From Candidatus Campylobacter infans (GTDB taxonomy: Bacteria; Campylobacterota; Campylobacteria; Campylobacterales; Campylobacteraceae), in assembly GCA_009827235.1 (NCBI GenBank), contig SPMW01000003.1, forward strand, positions 32,494 to 96,493: 64,000 nt of DNA, given 5' to 3'. The number at the start of each line of letters is the position of its first letter. The first letter of the stretch is position 1. A program made the translations under genes and the position numbers. Positions 25,228-34,097 of this stretch are shown here, in pieces. The notes beneath the pieces are model-generated. The model was not told the origin of the DNA and did not search any database. It worked only from the letters and a program-made list of their open reading frames with translations.

Positions 25228-26223
25228 TTATTCATCATCTAGGTTTATTTCAGGCAAATTCTCATCATCATTTGTGCTGTTTTTTGGCTGTGTTTTGGTG
25301 CTTTTTAGTCCGCTAGCACCTTTGTTTAGGCCATTTTGATTCATAAAATCATCTATATTTTCTATATTAAAATTTTCATCATTTTCTTCGCATTTATCTT
25401 GCTTATCTTCATAACTTAGCGAGCCATTGATTCTAGCTAGTTCGCGATCGATATATTCGCAAAATACATTAGTGTAGCCAAATTCTGTATGTTCGTTTTG
25501 TAGGTGTTGTTTCATTATTACAAGGTTATTTGCATAATCATCTAAATTGATTTTTGCGCGTAAAAGTTCGTATTTTAAAAAAAGCCAATAAGTATTTAAT
25601 GTATCGCTGCGGCAGTATTCGTGGATTTTATCAAGTTCGTTATTATAAAATAATTCAAAAACCTGATTGCCGTGTATGTCGTATTTGCCAGGTAAGTTTA
25701 AGCTAGCACAAAGCAAATCTAGTTTTAACCCACCAACTGCTTTAAAATCGCTAATATGATCAAGTAAATCAAGGTGAAAAACCCCATCATAACGCGAGCG
25801 GTAATTTGTCCATTTATCTTTATTTAAACTTCTATCATTTGTGTCAAAATACGCATTTACCGAGATATTATAGCTCATTGCCCTTATCATCAACATAGGC
25901 AAATCAAATCCGCGCCCATTATAGCTAACAAGTCTAGGATTATATTTATCAATAAAACTTAAAAATTGCGTGATCATCTCGCGCTCATTTGCGCCATCAA
26001 TACTTTTAACGCGCAAAAACTTACCATATTGATCAGCCATCACGGCTGAAATGCTAACTACTTGATGAAAACACACAGGCAAAAAAGCATTGCCAGTTTT
26101 TGCCTCTTGCTCGCTAAATGCTTGTAAGCTAACGCTATAATCATCACCACTATATCCAAAAACCTGTCTTAAAAGCGCAGCATTTGGGATAGTTTCACAA
26201 TCAAAAACGCAAATATAGCTCAT
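25228..26223 (-). CDS. predicted 3'-5' exonuclease, DNA-polymerase-B-exonuclease-like
   Basis: The 331-residue protein has an exonuclease domain with Asp8-x-Glu10 (FDCETIP), SYNGRGFDLPML (about 109) and EYCRSDTLNTYWLF (about 217). These are the ExoI, II and III acidic motifs of the DnaQ-like fold in the family 'predicted 3'-5' exonuclease related to PolB'. A low-complexity acidic tail (from about 290) has no known role. It is linked to sugar genes by 17 bp, although its function is nucleic-acid processing or repair, so it is probably only a transcriptional neighbour. It is divergent from waaC. Confidence 0.85.
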   Translation of the reverse strand: MSYICVFDCETIPNAALLRQVFGYSGDDYSVSLQAFSEQEAKTGNAFLPVCFHQVVSISAVMADQYGKFLRVKSIDGANEREMITQFLSFIDKYNPRLVSYNGRGFDLPMLMIRAMSYNISVNAYFDTNDRSLNKDKWTNYRSRYDGVFHLDLLDHISDFKAVGGLKLDLLCASLNLPGKYDIHGNQVFELFYNNELDKIHEYCRSDTLNTYWLFLKYELLRAKINLDDYANNLVIMKQHLQNEHTEFGYTNVFCEYIDRELARINGSLSYEDKQDKCEENDENFNIENIDDFMNQNGLNKGASGLKSTKTQPKNSTNDDENLPEINLDDE

Positions 26224-26283
26224 AATTTACCAACTTTTTAGAAAAAATTGCCTAGAATAATAGCCAAAATTTTAGGATTTTAG

Positions 26284-27315
26284 GTGAATATAGCTATAAT
26301 CAAACTTTCATCACTTGGGGACATAATCCACGCAAGCGCAAGTCTTGCTTTAATTAAAAAATATATAAAAGATGCTCGTATTTCGTGGTTTGCGGATTTA
26401 AAATTTGGCAAAATTTTAAATCATTGTGCCTTGCTTGATGAATTAGTTTTATTGCCCTTAAAAGAAAAAAGCTACAAAAAAAGCTTTGAAATTTTAAAAC
26501 AATACCAAAATAAATTCGACCTAATCATAGACTTACAAGGCTTAATAAAATCAAGCATAATCGCTAGAATTTTAGGCAAAAATATTTATGGCTTTTCATA
26601 CAAAAGCGCAAAAGAAGGTATTTGTAGCATTTTATATGCGCATAAATTTAAAAGCGATTATAATGAAAATGTGATTTTAAGAAATGCTAATTTATGCGCT
26701 TTTGGACTTAAATTCACTTATCAAATAAATGAAATAATAAACAAAAACGCGATTTTTACTAAAAATTTATTTAGTTATGAAAACTTACAAAAAGATAAAA
26801 TTTTAATAAATAACGAAAACTTAACTAATAAAAACTACATTCTAATCGCTCCATTTGCAAGCGAGCAAAGCAAGTGCTACGCGCATTTTGATGAAGTTAT
26901 TAAAATTTTAAAATCTAGCCTTAAAAATTATGAAATTTTAATAATTCAAAACGGCGATAACGAACTAATACAAGCCAAAAAAATCGCGCAAATTTCAAGC
27001 GCAAAGGTGCTTAAAATTTTAGATTTTTCTAAGCTAATAACGCTCATAAATAACGCTAGCATTTTAATAGGCAATGATAGCGGCATAAGCCATCTTGCCT
27101 GGGCGCAAAATACCGCTACAATCACGCTTTTTGGTAATCGCCCAAGCCAGCGCAATGCTCTTTTAACAACTAAAAATTTAGTGATTGATTCAGGCAAAAA
27201 AATTGATGCTAAAAAAATAAATAAAAATGATTTTTGTATAAATGAAATAAAGCCAGAAATCATTGCCAACACGGCATTTGATTTAATTAAAATTTTAAAG
27301 AATGACAATGCTTGA
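26284..27315 (+). CDS. waaC: lipopolysaccharide heptosyltransferase I
   Basis: The 343-residue GT9 enzyme adds the first heptose to Kdo of the LOS inner core. N-terminal KLSSLGDIIHAS (7-18) and C-terminal IGNDSGISHLAWA (about 262) are WaaC signatures (SLGD for acceptor and SGxxH for ADP-heptose binding). It starts with GTG at 26284. The upstream gap to the divergent exonuclease gene is only 60 bp. Its 3' end overlaps the acyltransferase gene by 14 bp. In C. jejuni waaC also begins the LOS locus and is followed by htrB. Confidence 0.94.
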   Translation: MNIAIIKLSSLGDIIHASASLALIKKYIKDARISWFADLKFGKILNHCALLDELVLLPLKEKSYKKSFEILKQYQNKFDLIIDLQGLIKSSIIARILGKNIYGFSYKSAKEGICSILYAHKFKSDYNENVILRNANLCAFGLKFTYQINEIINKNAIFTKNLFSYENLQKDKILINNENLTNKNYILIAPFASEQSKCYAHFDEVIKILKSSLKNYEILIIQNGDNELIQAKKIAQISSAKVLKILDFSKLITLINNASILIGNDSGISHLAWAQNTATITLFGNRPSQRNALLTTKNLVIDSGKKIDAKKINKNDFCINEIKPEIIANTAFDLIKILKNDNA

Positions 27316-28186
27316 TTTTTTGTATTTATCGCTTTATTATTTTTTAAAATTTCTAATTTTTATAATCCCAAAACCTGCTTTAAATGCGCTTTTAAACGCC
27401 CTAAGTGCGCTTTTTTATAAATTTGATAAAAAGCATACAAAAATTATGCTAGCAAATTTAAAAATGTGCGGTTATGATGAACAAGAGGCCAAAAAAATCA
27501 TAAAATCTTGCTATAAAAATTTCGCTTATTTTGGACTTAGTTTTTTAAAAAATCAAGGTGCTAGCAAAGAGCAAATTTTAAATCAAGTTCGTTTTGAAAA
27601 CGCCCAAATGGTAAAAGATGCGCTAAATAGTGGTAAGGCATTGATTTTTCAAACAGCACATTATGGTAATTGGGAATTGATGAGCATAGCGTGCGCGGCG
27701 TATTTTGGGGTTAGCATATCAGTAGTAGGCAGAAATCTTGATAACGTGAAGATGAATAAAATTTTAAGTAAAAATCGCACCCGTTTTAATATAGAACTAA
27801 TCCCTAAAAGCGGAGCAGCGCGTGGCGTGCTAAATGCCCTAAAAAACGGACGCGTAGTCGGTATGCTTGTAGATCAAAACACAGCAGCAAAAGACGGCAT
27901 AGAATGTAAATTTTTTGGCAAGAAAATCTTACACACGCCAGCAGCTAGTATTTTTGCCCAAAAGCTAAATGCGCTGATTGTGCCGACTTTTGTCCATCAA
28001 GATGGCGATATTTCAGTAATTAGCTTTTATGAACCAATTAGCCTAGATGCCTTAGGCAAAGATAGCATTCAAATCGCCACGCAATTACAAAGCGATGCCA
28101 CCGAGCGCGTGATAAGAAAAAAACCAGATGAATATTTTTGGATGCATAAAAAATTCAAGCATTTCTACGAGTCAATCTATGAATAA
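27302..28186 (+). CDS. htrB: lipid A biosynthesis lauroyl acyltransferase
   Basis: The 294-residue HtrB/WaaM-family inner-membrane enzyme transfers a secondary acyl chain to lipid A. The catalytic HX4E motif is His120-YGNW-Glu125 (QTAHYGNWE). An N-terminal membrane anchor (about 5-25) and MLVDQN near 200 support the family. It overlaps waaC at its start and a WaaE-like gene at its end, forming a tightly packed LOS operon. Confidence 0.93.
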   Translation: MTMLDFLYLSLYYFLKFLIFIIPKPALNALLNALSALFYKFDKKHTKIMLANLKMCGYDEQEAKKIIKSCYKNFAYFGLSFLKNQGASKEQILNQVRFENAQMVKDALNSGKALIFQTAHYGNWELMSIACAAYFGVSISVVGRNLDNVKMNKILSKNRTRFNIELIPKSGAARGVLNALKNGRVVGMLVDQNTAAKDGIECKFFGKKILHTPAASIFAQKLNALIVPTFVHQDGDISVISFYEPISLDALGKDSIQIATQLQSDATERVIRKKPDEYFWMHKKFKHFYESIYE

Positions 28187-28898
28187 TTTAAATCAAAAAA
28201 ACGCCCTAAGCGTGCTTATTCTTACTTTTAATAGCCAAAAATATTTAGATGAAGTGCTTAAAAGCGCTAGTTTTGCTGATGAAATTTTAATCCTTGATAG
28301 CGGCAGTAGCGATGATACAAGGCATATTGTAAATAAATATCAAAACGCTAAGTTTATAAGCCATGAATGGCTTGGCTTTGGAAAAATGAAAAATTACGGG
28401 GTAAATGCTTGTAAAAATGCTTGGGTTTTTGTCCTTGATAGCGATGAAATCATCACACAAAATCTACAACGCGAAATAAGCAATGAGCTAAAAAATCCTG
28501 CTTTTAATGCTTATAAAGTAGCAAGGCTAAATTATTTTTTTGGTGCGCCCTTGCGGCATTTGGGGCTTTATCCTGATTATACAATAAGACTTTTTAATAA
28601 AAATTACGCAAATTTTAGCACAGAAGCTGTGCATGAAAAAGTCTTAGCTGATTGTAAAATCGGCGCGCTAAAAGAGCATTTTTTACATTATGCTTATGAA
28701 AATATCGAGCAATTCATCACCAAGCAAAACCGCTATTCATCGCTAAATCCTAAAAAATCGCGCCTTAAAGCATTATTTAGCCCATTTTGGACTTTTTTTA
28801 AACTTTATGTGATTAAGGCTGGCTTTTTAGACGGCTGGCGCGGATTTATCGTGGCTAAACTTTATGCGCAATACACCTTTTGGAAATACATAAAATGA
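28179..28898 (+). CDS. GT2 glycosyltransferase, WaaE/LgtF-like (inner-core beta-1,4-glucosyltransferase)
   Basis: The 239-residue GT-A enzyme has N-terminal LSVLILTFNSQKYL, DEILILDSGSSDDT (nucleotide binding), DSDEI (metal-binding DXD) and the WaaE-type GLYPDYTIRLF and EAVHEKV. WaaE/LgtF proteins add glucose to heptose I. An open frame continues 51 bp upstream inside htrB. The ATG at 28179 is chosen because it overlaps the htrB stop and directly precedes the conserved start of the domain. The sugar donor is inferred. Confidence 0.85.
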   Translation: MNNLNQKNALSVLILTFNSQKYLDEVLKSASFADEILILDSGSSDDTRHIVNKYQNAKFISHEWLGFGKMKNYGVNACKNAWVFVLDSDEIITQNLQREISNELKNPAFNAYKVARLNYFFGAPLRHLGLYPDYTIRLFNKNYANFSTEAVHEKVLADCKIGALKEHFLHYAYENIEQFITKQNRYSSLNPKKSRLKALFSPFWTFFKLYVIKAGFLDGWRGFIVAKLYAQYTFWKYIK

Positions 28899-29980
28899 AA
28901 GAAATTCGTAAAATTTTAATAATGAAATTTCGCAATATCGGCGATGTTTTACTCAGCACGCCTTTAATTAGCCAGCTAGCACGCATTTATCCAAAAGCAA
29001 AAATTCATTTTGCCTTAAATGACGGCACACAGGCTGTTTTAGAGCAAAATCCTTATATTGAAAAATTACATATTTACCAAAGAGAACGCATTAAAAAAGG
29101 CGGATTTTTGGCAAGATTAAAGGCCGAGTTTGCTTATTTTAAAAGCTTGAAAAATGAAAATTTTGATTTGATAATTCAAAGCACTAGTGGCGAGCGTGGC
29201 ATTATTTTAGGTGCGCTTTGTCGCCCGCGCGCGCTAATTGCTTATAAAAGCAAAAATGCTTTTTTAAATCGTTTTATCACGCATTTTTTGCCAGCTCAGG
29301 GCTTAAGACATAGTGTGATTTGTAATCTTGACGCACTTAAAATTTTAAATTACGAGCCAACAAGCGCAAAAGTTAGCATATATTTTGATGATTTTTCTAA
29401 TTTTTTTAGCGCTAAAAATGCCTTGCCAGCAAATTTTATTCATATGCACGCAATGAGCAGGTGGCTTTTTAAATGCGCAAGCGATGAAATAAACGCGCAA
29501 ATTATTGATTTTTGCGAATTAGAACTTGGCATAAAAGTAGTGCTAACTTGCGCTAATGATGAAAAAGAAATTCAAAAATCAAAGCAAATTTTAAATCTGG
29601 CAAAGGCCAAACCACTTAGTTTTTTAGGCACTCTAAACCTAAAACAAGTCGCATTTTTAAGCTCTAAATCAAGGCTTTTTATAGGCGCAGATACGGCGAT
29701 TATGCATATAGCAGCTGCTGTGGATACGCCAGTGATTGTTTTATTTGGGCCAAGCGGTGCTATGCACTGGGGGCCTTGGGATAATTCATTTTTGCACTCA
29801 GCCTACACGCAAAAAAACGGCTTACAAAATATGGGAAAACATAGCGTAATTCAGCATTCGTGGGATTGTGTGCCGTGCGGAAAAGATGGCTGTGATGGTA
29901 GCAAAATCAGTCGTTGCTTAAATGAACTTGATATAAAAATTATTAAAAATATAATAGTAGAAAAAATAGCAAAATTTTAA
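28895..29980 (+). CDS. GT9 heptosyltransferase, WaaQ/heptosyltransferase III-like
   Basis: The 361-residue protein has N-terminal ILIMKFRNIGDVLLSTP and C-terminal IGADTAIMHIAAAVDTPVIVLFGPSG, the GT9 signatures. HAMSRWLFKC near 186 and a late Cys pair (CVPCGKDGC) match WaaQ-type heptosyltransferase III better than WaaF. The ATG at 28895 overlaps the preceding stop by 4 bp and is preferred to the in-frame ATG 15 bp upstream. It is the last gene of the LOS run, and no waaF is in the window. Confidence 0.82.
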   Translation: MKEIRKILIMKFRNIGDVLLSTPLISQLARIYPKAKIHFALNDGTQAVLEQNPYIEKLHIYQRERIKKGGFLARLKAEFAYFKSLKNENFDLIIQSTSGERGIILGALCRPRALIAYKSKNAFLNRFITHFLPAQGLRHSVICNLDALKILNYEPTSAKVSIYFDDFSNFFSAKNALPANFIHMHAMSRWLFKCASDEINAQIIDFCELELGIKVVLTCANDEKEIQKSKQILNLAKAKPLSFLGTLNLKQVAFLSSKSRLFIGADTAIMHIAAAVDTPVIVLFGPSGAMHWGPWDNSFLHSAYTQKNGLQNMGKHSVIQHSWDCVPCGKDGCDGSKISRCLNELDIKIIKNIIVEKIAKF

Positions 29981-30143
29981 AATTTTAAAATGCTTAAAAG
30001 CACGATAATAAAATTAAAATTTTAAATGTAAAATTATAAAAAATGAGATCTGATTTCATAATTGACAAAAGCTTAATAAAATGTTAAACTTCTAAACTTT
30101 TTTGCCTTGGCAAAATTGTTAAAAATCAAAAAAAGGAGAGCTT

Positions 30144-30635
30144 ATGCTATCAGCTGAGGTGGTTAATTTGCTAAACGAGCAAGTTAAAAAGGAAATGTTT
30201 GCATCGAATTTATATTTAAATATGAGTTCGTGGTGCTATAAAAATCATTTTGATGGAGCGGGCGAGTTTTTATTTGCTCATGCAGAAGAAGAGCGAGATC
30301 ACGCAACAAAACTTATAAAATACTTAAACGATACAGATTCAAAAGCCGTAATCGATACGATCGCCAAGCCTGAGAGTGAGTTTGATAGCTTGCTTGATGT
30401 GTTTGAAAAAATCTACACGCACGAGCTAAGCATAACAGAATCTATAACCAATCTTGTAGATTTTACTCTAAGCAAAAAAGATTTTTCTACTTTTAACTTT
30501 TTACAATGGTATGTGAGCGAACAACACGAAGAAGAAGCGCTATTTAGGGGCATTTTAGATAAAATCAAACTAATAGGCGAAGCTAGCCACGGCCCATATT
30601 TAGCAGATGAATACATCAAAAGTCTTGTAAAATAA
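30144..30635 (+). CDS. ftn: ferritin (non-haem)
   Basis: The 163-residue iron-storage protein forms a 24-mer cage. The ferroxidase ligands are all visible: Glu17, Glu50, His53, Glu94, Gln127 and Glu130. It matches C. jejuni Cft and E. coli FtnA in length. It has a strong AAAAAGGAGAG binding site. The upstream 163 bp is A/T-rich and may hold Fur or other iron-responsive sites, which I cannot define. It is followed by a terminator. Confidence 0.94.
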   Translation: MLSAEVVNLLNEQVKKEMFASNLYLNMSSWCYKNHFDGAGEFLFAHAEEERDHATKLIKYLNDTDSKAVIDTIAKPESEFDSLLDVFEKIYTHELSITESITNLVDFTLSKKDFSTFNFLQWYVSEQHEEEALFRGILDKIKLIGEASHGPYLADEYIKSLVK

Positions 30636-30652
30636 AAATTGTGATCCCCTTT

Positions 30653-30686
30653 AATCAAGTGTTAGTTTAAACCCTAACGCTTGGTT
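30653..30686 (+). terminator. stem-loop after ferritin
   Basis: AATCAAGTGTTAG pairs with CTAACGCTTGGTT (two G-T pairs) around an 8-nt loop, followed by TTATT. It is a probable rho-independent terminator. Confidence 0.6.
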
Positions 30687-30807
30687 TATTAAAATTTCAA
30701 AACTAAATTAATACTTTTTAAATAAAATTTTAATTCATAATTTTAAACAATAAAATTTCGCCTATATTATTAAAATTTAGTTAAAATCACGCCAAAAAGG
30801 CAAGATT

Positions 30808-31449
30808 ATGGATAAAAAAGAGCTGATAATTAAAGAATTTGCGCCATTTGAGCTAAGCGATGCGGACATGCAAAATGCCATCAATCAAGCTAAAATTTTA
30901 ACCTTTAATAAGGGCGAAATTTTATATAAAGATAAAAGTGCTTGTTATGGATTTTTGCTTGTTCTTAGCGGAGCTTTGCGTGCTTTTGTGCTTTTTGCAA
31001 ATAATAAAGAAATTACGATTTTTGAACTAGAAAAAGGCAATGAATGCGTGCTTTGCGCTAAATGCATAGCCCAAAATGATGAATTAGAAATCAATTTAGA
31101 AGCTATGGATGAGGTTAAAATTTTAGTTGTCGCGCCTGAAATTTTTATGCCACTTCGCCTAAAATATCCAAAATTAGCAAATTTTGTGCTTGATTTATTG
31201 GCAAAAAGATTTAATAAAAGCATTCAAATTATGAGCCAGGCGTTGTTTTCTACGCTTAATGAACGCATAAAAAGCTATTTATTAAGCAAGGCAAATAATA
31301 ATATTGTAGAAAAAACGCATGAACAAATCGCAAATGAAATAGGCAGTGCGCGCGAGGCGGTAAGCAGGATTTTAAAAGAATTAGAAAGCAACGGACTTTT
31401 GCGTTTAGGTCGCGGTAGAATCATACTTAGCGATGATTTTAAATTTTAA
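30808..31449 (+). CDS. Crp/Fnr-family transcriptional regulator
   Basis: The 213-residue protein has an N-terminal cyclic-nucleotide-like barrel and a C-terminal helix-turn-helix (about 165-205: EQIANEIGSAREAVSRILKE). CVLCAKC (about 77-83) resembles the CVLSxxC motif of anaerobe Crp/Fnr regulators, so a redox- or oxygen-sensing role is possible. The N-terminal cysteine cluster of classical Fnr is absent. It is monocistronic. Candidate targets cannot be named. Confidence 0.85.
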   Translation: MDKKELIIKEFAPFELSDADMQNAINQAKILTFNKGEILYKDKSACYGFLLVLSGALRAFVLFANNKEITIFELEKGNECVLCAKCIAQNDELEINLEAMDEVKILVVAPEIFMPLRLKYPKLANFVLDLLAKRFNKSIQIMSQALFSTLNERIKSYLLSKANNNIVEKTHEQIANEIGSAREAVSRILKELESNGLLRLGRGRIILSDDFKF

Positions 31450-31545
31450 AATTTTGCTTTTGTTAAATTTAGTTATTTTTAAGTTAAAATTTACTTTTTG
31501 TTAGTTTATTTGGTATAAACTTCGCCCATTGTTTTTGGTTTAATG

Positions 31546-31560
31546 TTTTTTTTTTTTTTT
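31546..31560 (+). repeat. poly-T tract (T15) in a promoter region
   Basis: Fifteen consecutive T lie 85-100 bp upstream of the lipoprotein operon start, upstream of its putative promoter. Length variation here could change promoter strength. Confidence 0.6.
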
Positions 31561-31575
31561 CATTTAACAAGTTTT

Positions 31576-31623
31576 TAATATTTTGACAATTTTTTTAATA
31601 TTTGACAATTTTATTTCTACAAT
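31576..31623 (+). promoter_or_regulatory. promoter with repeated TTGACA block, lipoprotein operon
   Basis: TAATATTTTGACAATTTTT (31576-31594) and TAATATTTGACAATTTTA (31596-31613) are near-identical 18-19 bp direct repeats, each with TTGACA. A TACAAT -10 box is at 31618-31623, 21 bp before the GTG start. The spacings do not fit a standard sigma-70 pair, so the repeats may bind a regulator. Confidence 0.35.
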
Positions 31624-31644
31624 TTAATTTTTCAAGGATATGGC

Positions 31645-33018
31645 GTGCGTAAGGGTGCTAGTTTTTTTTATTTATTGTTAGTGTGTTGTGCTTTTGTGCT
31701 GAGTGGTTGCGTTCAAGGCCCACTTTCTATATCAAAAAAACCTATAAATTTTATAGAAAGTTACAAAGCACCAGCTTGCGATAGCGAAAATTACTTACAA
31801 AACGAGCTTAAAAAAGCCAAAGACGGCAGTGATCCAATTTATTTATCTATAAATGCTGCTGCTGTGGCTAGAAATTGCGAAAATTTTAAATTAAGTAATG
31901 AATTTTTGGATTTAGCTGAGGAAAGCTATAAGTTTGATGTGGATTTAGAAGGCACTGGCACGAAGGTTGGCAGGCATTTAGTAGGCATACTTTTAAATGA
32001 TACTTTTGCCGATTATGATGGCAATTTATATGAGCGCATAATGGTAAATGTGTATAAGGGCTTAAATTTTATGAGCCTAAGAGATTATGAAAATGCAAGG
32101 GTTGAGTTTAATAGAGCCTTACTCCGCCAAGATAAAGCAAAAGATTATTTTGCCGCACAAATCCAAGCCACCAAAGCAGAACTTGAAAAAGCCAAAAAAG
32201 AAGACGAGCATTATAGTGAAAATATTAAAAACACTGAGATGATCCAAGAAGAATATTCTCAACTTTTTGCTGAGTTTAAAACTAGCGAAAACTTCACAAA
32301 TCCTTACGCAACCTATTTGGCTTCTGTGTTTTTTTATTTAGATAAAGATTATACAAACGCAGCTGATAAATTTAGAGAAATTTCAATCGCAAACCCTAAA
32401 ATAAAACCTTTTCAAAATATTAGAAAAACGCTTGAAACAAAAGCCAGAAAGGTTAAAGATGATAAAAAGCGTTATATATTTTTAGCTTATGAAGATGGCT
32501 TTGGGACGATTAAAGAGGAATTTTCTTTAAGCATTCCTTATGTTTTTTCAAATGAGGCTGTGCCATTAAAACTAGCCCTACCAACACTTAAAAAGCGCGA
32601 GGCAAGCTATGGAGTAGTAAGCATAAATGGCACGGTGGCTAGGCAAGTAAGCAATTTTGATAATATCTTTGCTACTGAGTTTAAAACAGAATTGCCTGGC
32701 ATTATCACAAAAACCGTATTATCCACAGCCGCTAAAACAGCTATTACAGCCATAGTAGCAAAAAATGCTGGCGGAGTAGCTGGGTTGATTACAGGGCTAG
32801 TAGCAGTAGCTACAAATCAAGCTGATATTAGGGTATGGCAGACCTTACCAAAAACTGCTAGCATAGCTATGGTGGCAAATAAAGGAACTTATAGCATAAC
32901 CGATGCCACTGGCTTTGAAATAGCAAAAGGAGAAGTAACAAAGGGCAAAGATGTTTTGATTTGGGTGCGTTCAGTAGATAAACAAAGCGCGCCAAAAATT
33001 ATAATAATGGAGAATTAA
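31645..33018 (+). CDS. outer-envelope lipoprotein with TPR-like repeats (COG3014-like)
   Basis: The 457-residue protein begins with a lipobox (LSGC, Cys22). TPR-like helical repeats follow (about 130-265: YKGLNFMSLRDYENARVEFNRA and further). A hydrophobic Ala/Gly-rich stretch (about 355-390) and a C-terminal beta region complete it. It resembles the COG3014 family found beside YcfL- and LpoB-like genes. The start is GTG after AAGGA. C. jejuni has a comparable lipoprotein (Cj0089) at the head of the same gene set, as I recall. Confidence 0.78.
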   Translation: MRKGASFFYLLLVCCAFVLSGCVQGPLSISKKPINFIESYKAPACDSENYLQNELKKAKDGSDPIYLSINAAAVARNCENFKLSNEFLDLAEESYKFDVDLEGTGTKVGRHLVGILLNDTFADYDGNLYERIMVNVYKGLNFMSLRDYENARVEFNRALLRQDKAKDYFAAQIQATKAELEKAKKEDEHYSENIKNTEMIQEEYSQLFAEFKTSENFTNPYATYLASVFFYLDKDYTNAADKFREISIANPKIKPFQNIRKTLETKARKVKDDKKRYIFLAYEDGFGTIKEEFSLSIPYVFSNEAVPLKLALPTLKKREASYGVVSINGTVARQVSNFDNIFATEFKTELPGIITKTVLSTAAKTAITAIVAKNAGGVAGLITGLVAVATNQADIRVWQTLPKTASIAMVANKGTYSITDATGFEIAKGEVTKGKDVLIWVRSVDKQSAPKIIIMEN

Positions 33019-33417
33019 ATGAAAAAATCATTATTGGCATTAGCGTTTATCGCTATTTTGTTTAATGGATGTAATACAGGCAAAACCACAAATATTTTGC
33101 TTGATGATCCTGTTTATGATACTAGTTTGGTAAGTTTTGAAGCTATTAGCCAAAATATCGTTCAAAGCGTGAGAAAACGCTTTAATAATAATGGGCTATT
33201 AGAGTGCGAAATTATCCTCAAAAGCACAGAACCTATGAATATAGCCTATAAAATAAACTGGCTTGATGAGCAAGGTTATGTTTTAACAAATGCGATAGAT
33301 GATCACTACAAAAACATTCGCCTAAACTCAAACCGCGAACTTATCATAAATAAACTAGCTCAAGATAAAAGAGCTAAAAGTTTTAAAATTTATCTCACCT
33401 CAAAAGGAACAAAATGA
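33019..33417 (+). CDS. YcfL-like lipoprotein (DUF1425)
   Basis: The 132-residue lipoprotein has a lipobox ending at Cys18 (FNGC) and a beta-sandwich-like domain (LECEIILKS, IAYKINWLDEQGYVL) typical of DUF1425/YcfL. YcfL-like genes often adjoin lpoB, as here. It starts directly after the stop of the first lipoprotein and overlaps the LpoB-like gene by 4 bp. Confidence 0.78.
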   Translation: MKKSLLALAFIAILFNGCNTGKTTNILLDDPVYDTSLVSFEAISQNIVQSVRKRFNNNGLLECEIILKSTEPMNIAYKINWLDEQGYVLTNAIDDHYKNIRLNSNRELIINKLAQDKRAKSFKIYLTSKGTK

Positions 33418-34034
33418 AAAAAACACTTTTAATTAGTGCGGCTTTGGCTGCGTTTTTATTTACTGGTTGTAATCAACAACCTACCTACACAGATAATTCT
33501 GGCAAGGTAAATCAAGGCGACACTGCTACTATGGGACTTAGTAGCGAGGATTTTGAGCTAGCGGCTGAAACTATGATAAACAGCCTTTTAAGCGATCCAG
33601 CTTTTGCCAATCAAAAAGCTGGCGTTCGCAAGGTAGTATCAATAGGACGCGTGAAAAACGACACAGCTTTAAGGCTAGATACAGAAAAATTAACCCGCAA
33701 AATAACACAAGCTATGAGAAAATCAGGCAAATTTGTCCTAACCTCAGCTGTGGCATCAGGCGGCGCGCTTGATTCAATGAGCGAAGATGTGCGCGAATTA
33801 AGAGATAATGATGAGTTTAACCAAAAAACAATTGCTAAAAAAGGCACTTTGGTTTCACCTGATTACTCACTATTTGGCAAAATTCGCCAAGATAACATCA
33901 AGCTAAGCAATGGCAAAACAAAAGTAGAATATTTCTTTTTGCTAGGTTTAACTGATTTAACATCAGGCTTGGTGTATTGGGAAGATGAAAAAACAATCAA
34001 CAAAGCCGGTTCAAGCAAAAGCGTAACTTGGTAA
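33414..34034 (+). CDS. LpoB-like lipoprotein (penicillin-binding-protein activator family)
   Basis: The 206-residue lipoprotein has a lipobox ending at Cys19 (FTGC) and the LpoB/CsgG-like core: SSEDFELAAETMINSLLSDPAF, VRKVVSIGRVKNDT, AMRKSGKFVLTS and YSLFGKI. In enterobacteria LpoB activates PBP1b from the outer membrane. Whether that partner exists here cannot be seen from this window. It is followed by a terminator hairpin, then by two exported proteins. Confidence 0.82.
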   Translation: MKKTLLISAALAAFLFTGCNQQPTYTDNSGKVNQGDTATMGLSSEDFELAAETMINSLLSDPAFANQKAGVRKVVSIGRVKNDTALRLDTEKLTRKITQAMRKSGKFVLTSAVASGGALDSMSEDVRELRDNDEFNQKTIAKKGTLVSPDYSLFGKIRQDNIKLSNGKTKVEYFFLLGLTDLTSGLVYWEDEKTINKAGSSKSVTW

Positions 34035-34052
34035 TCTCACACCTAACTTCTT

Positions 34053-34077
34053 GCCCTAAATATTTTAGGGCCTTTTT
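34053..34077 (+). terminator. stem-loop after the LpoB-like gene
   Basis: GCCCTAAA and TTTAGGGC form perfect 8-bp arms with a 3-nt loop, followed by CTTTTT. It is a rho-independent terminator, 20 bp before the next start, so it may act as a partial attenuator inside the five-gene cluster. Confidence 0.7.
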
Positions 34078-34097
34078 AATCAATACAAGGACAAAAA

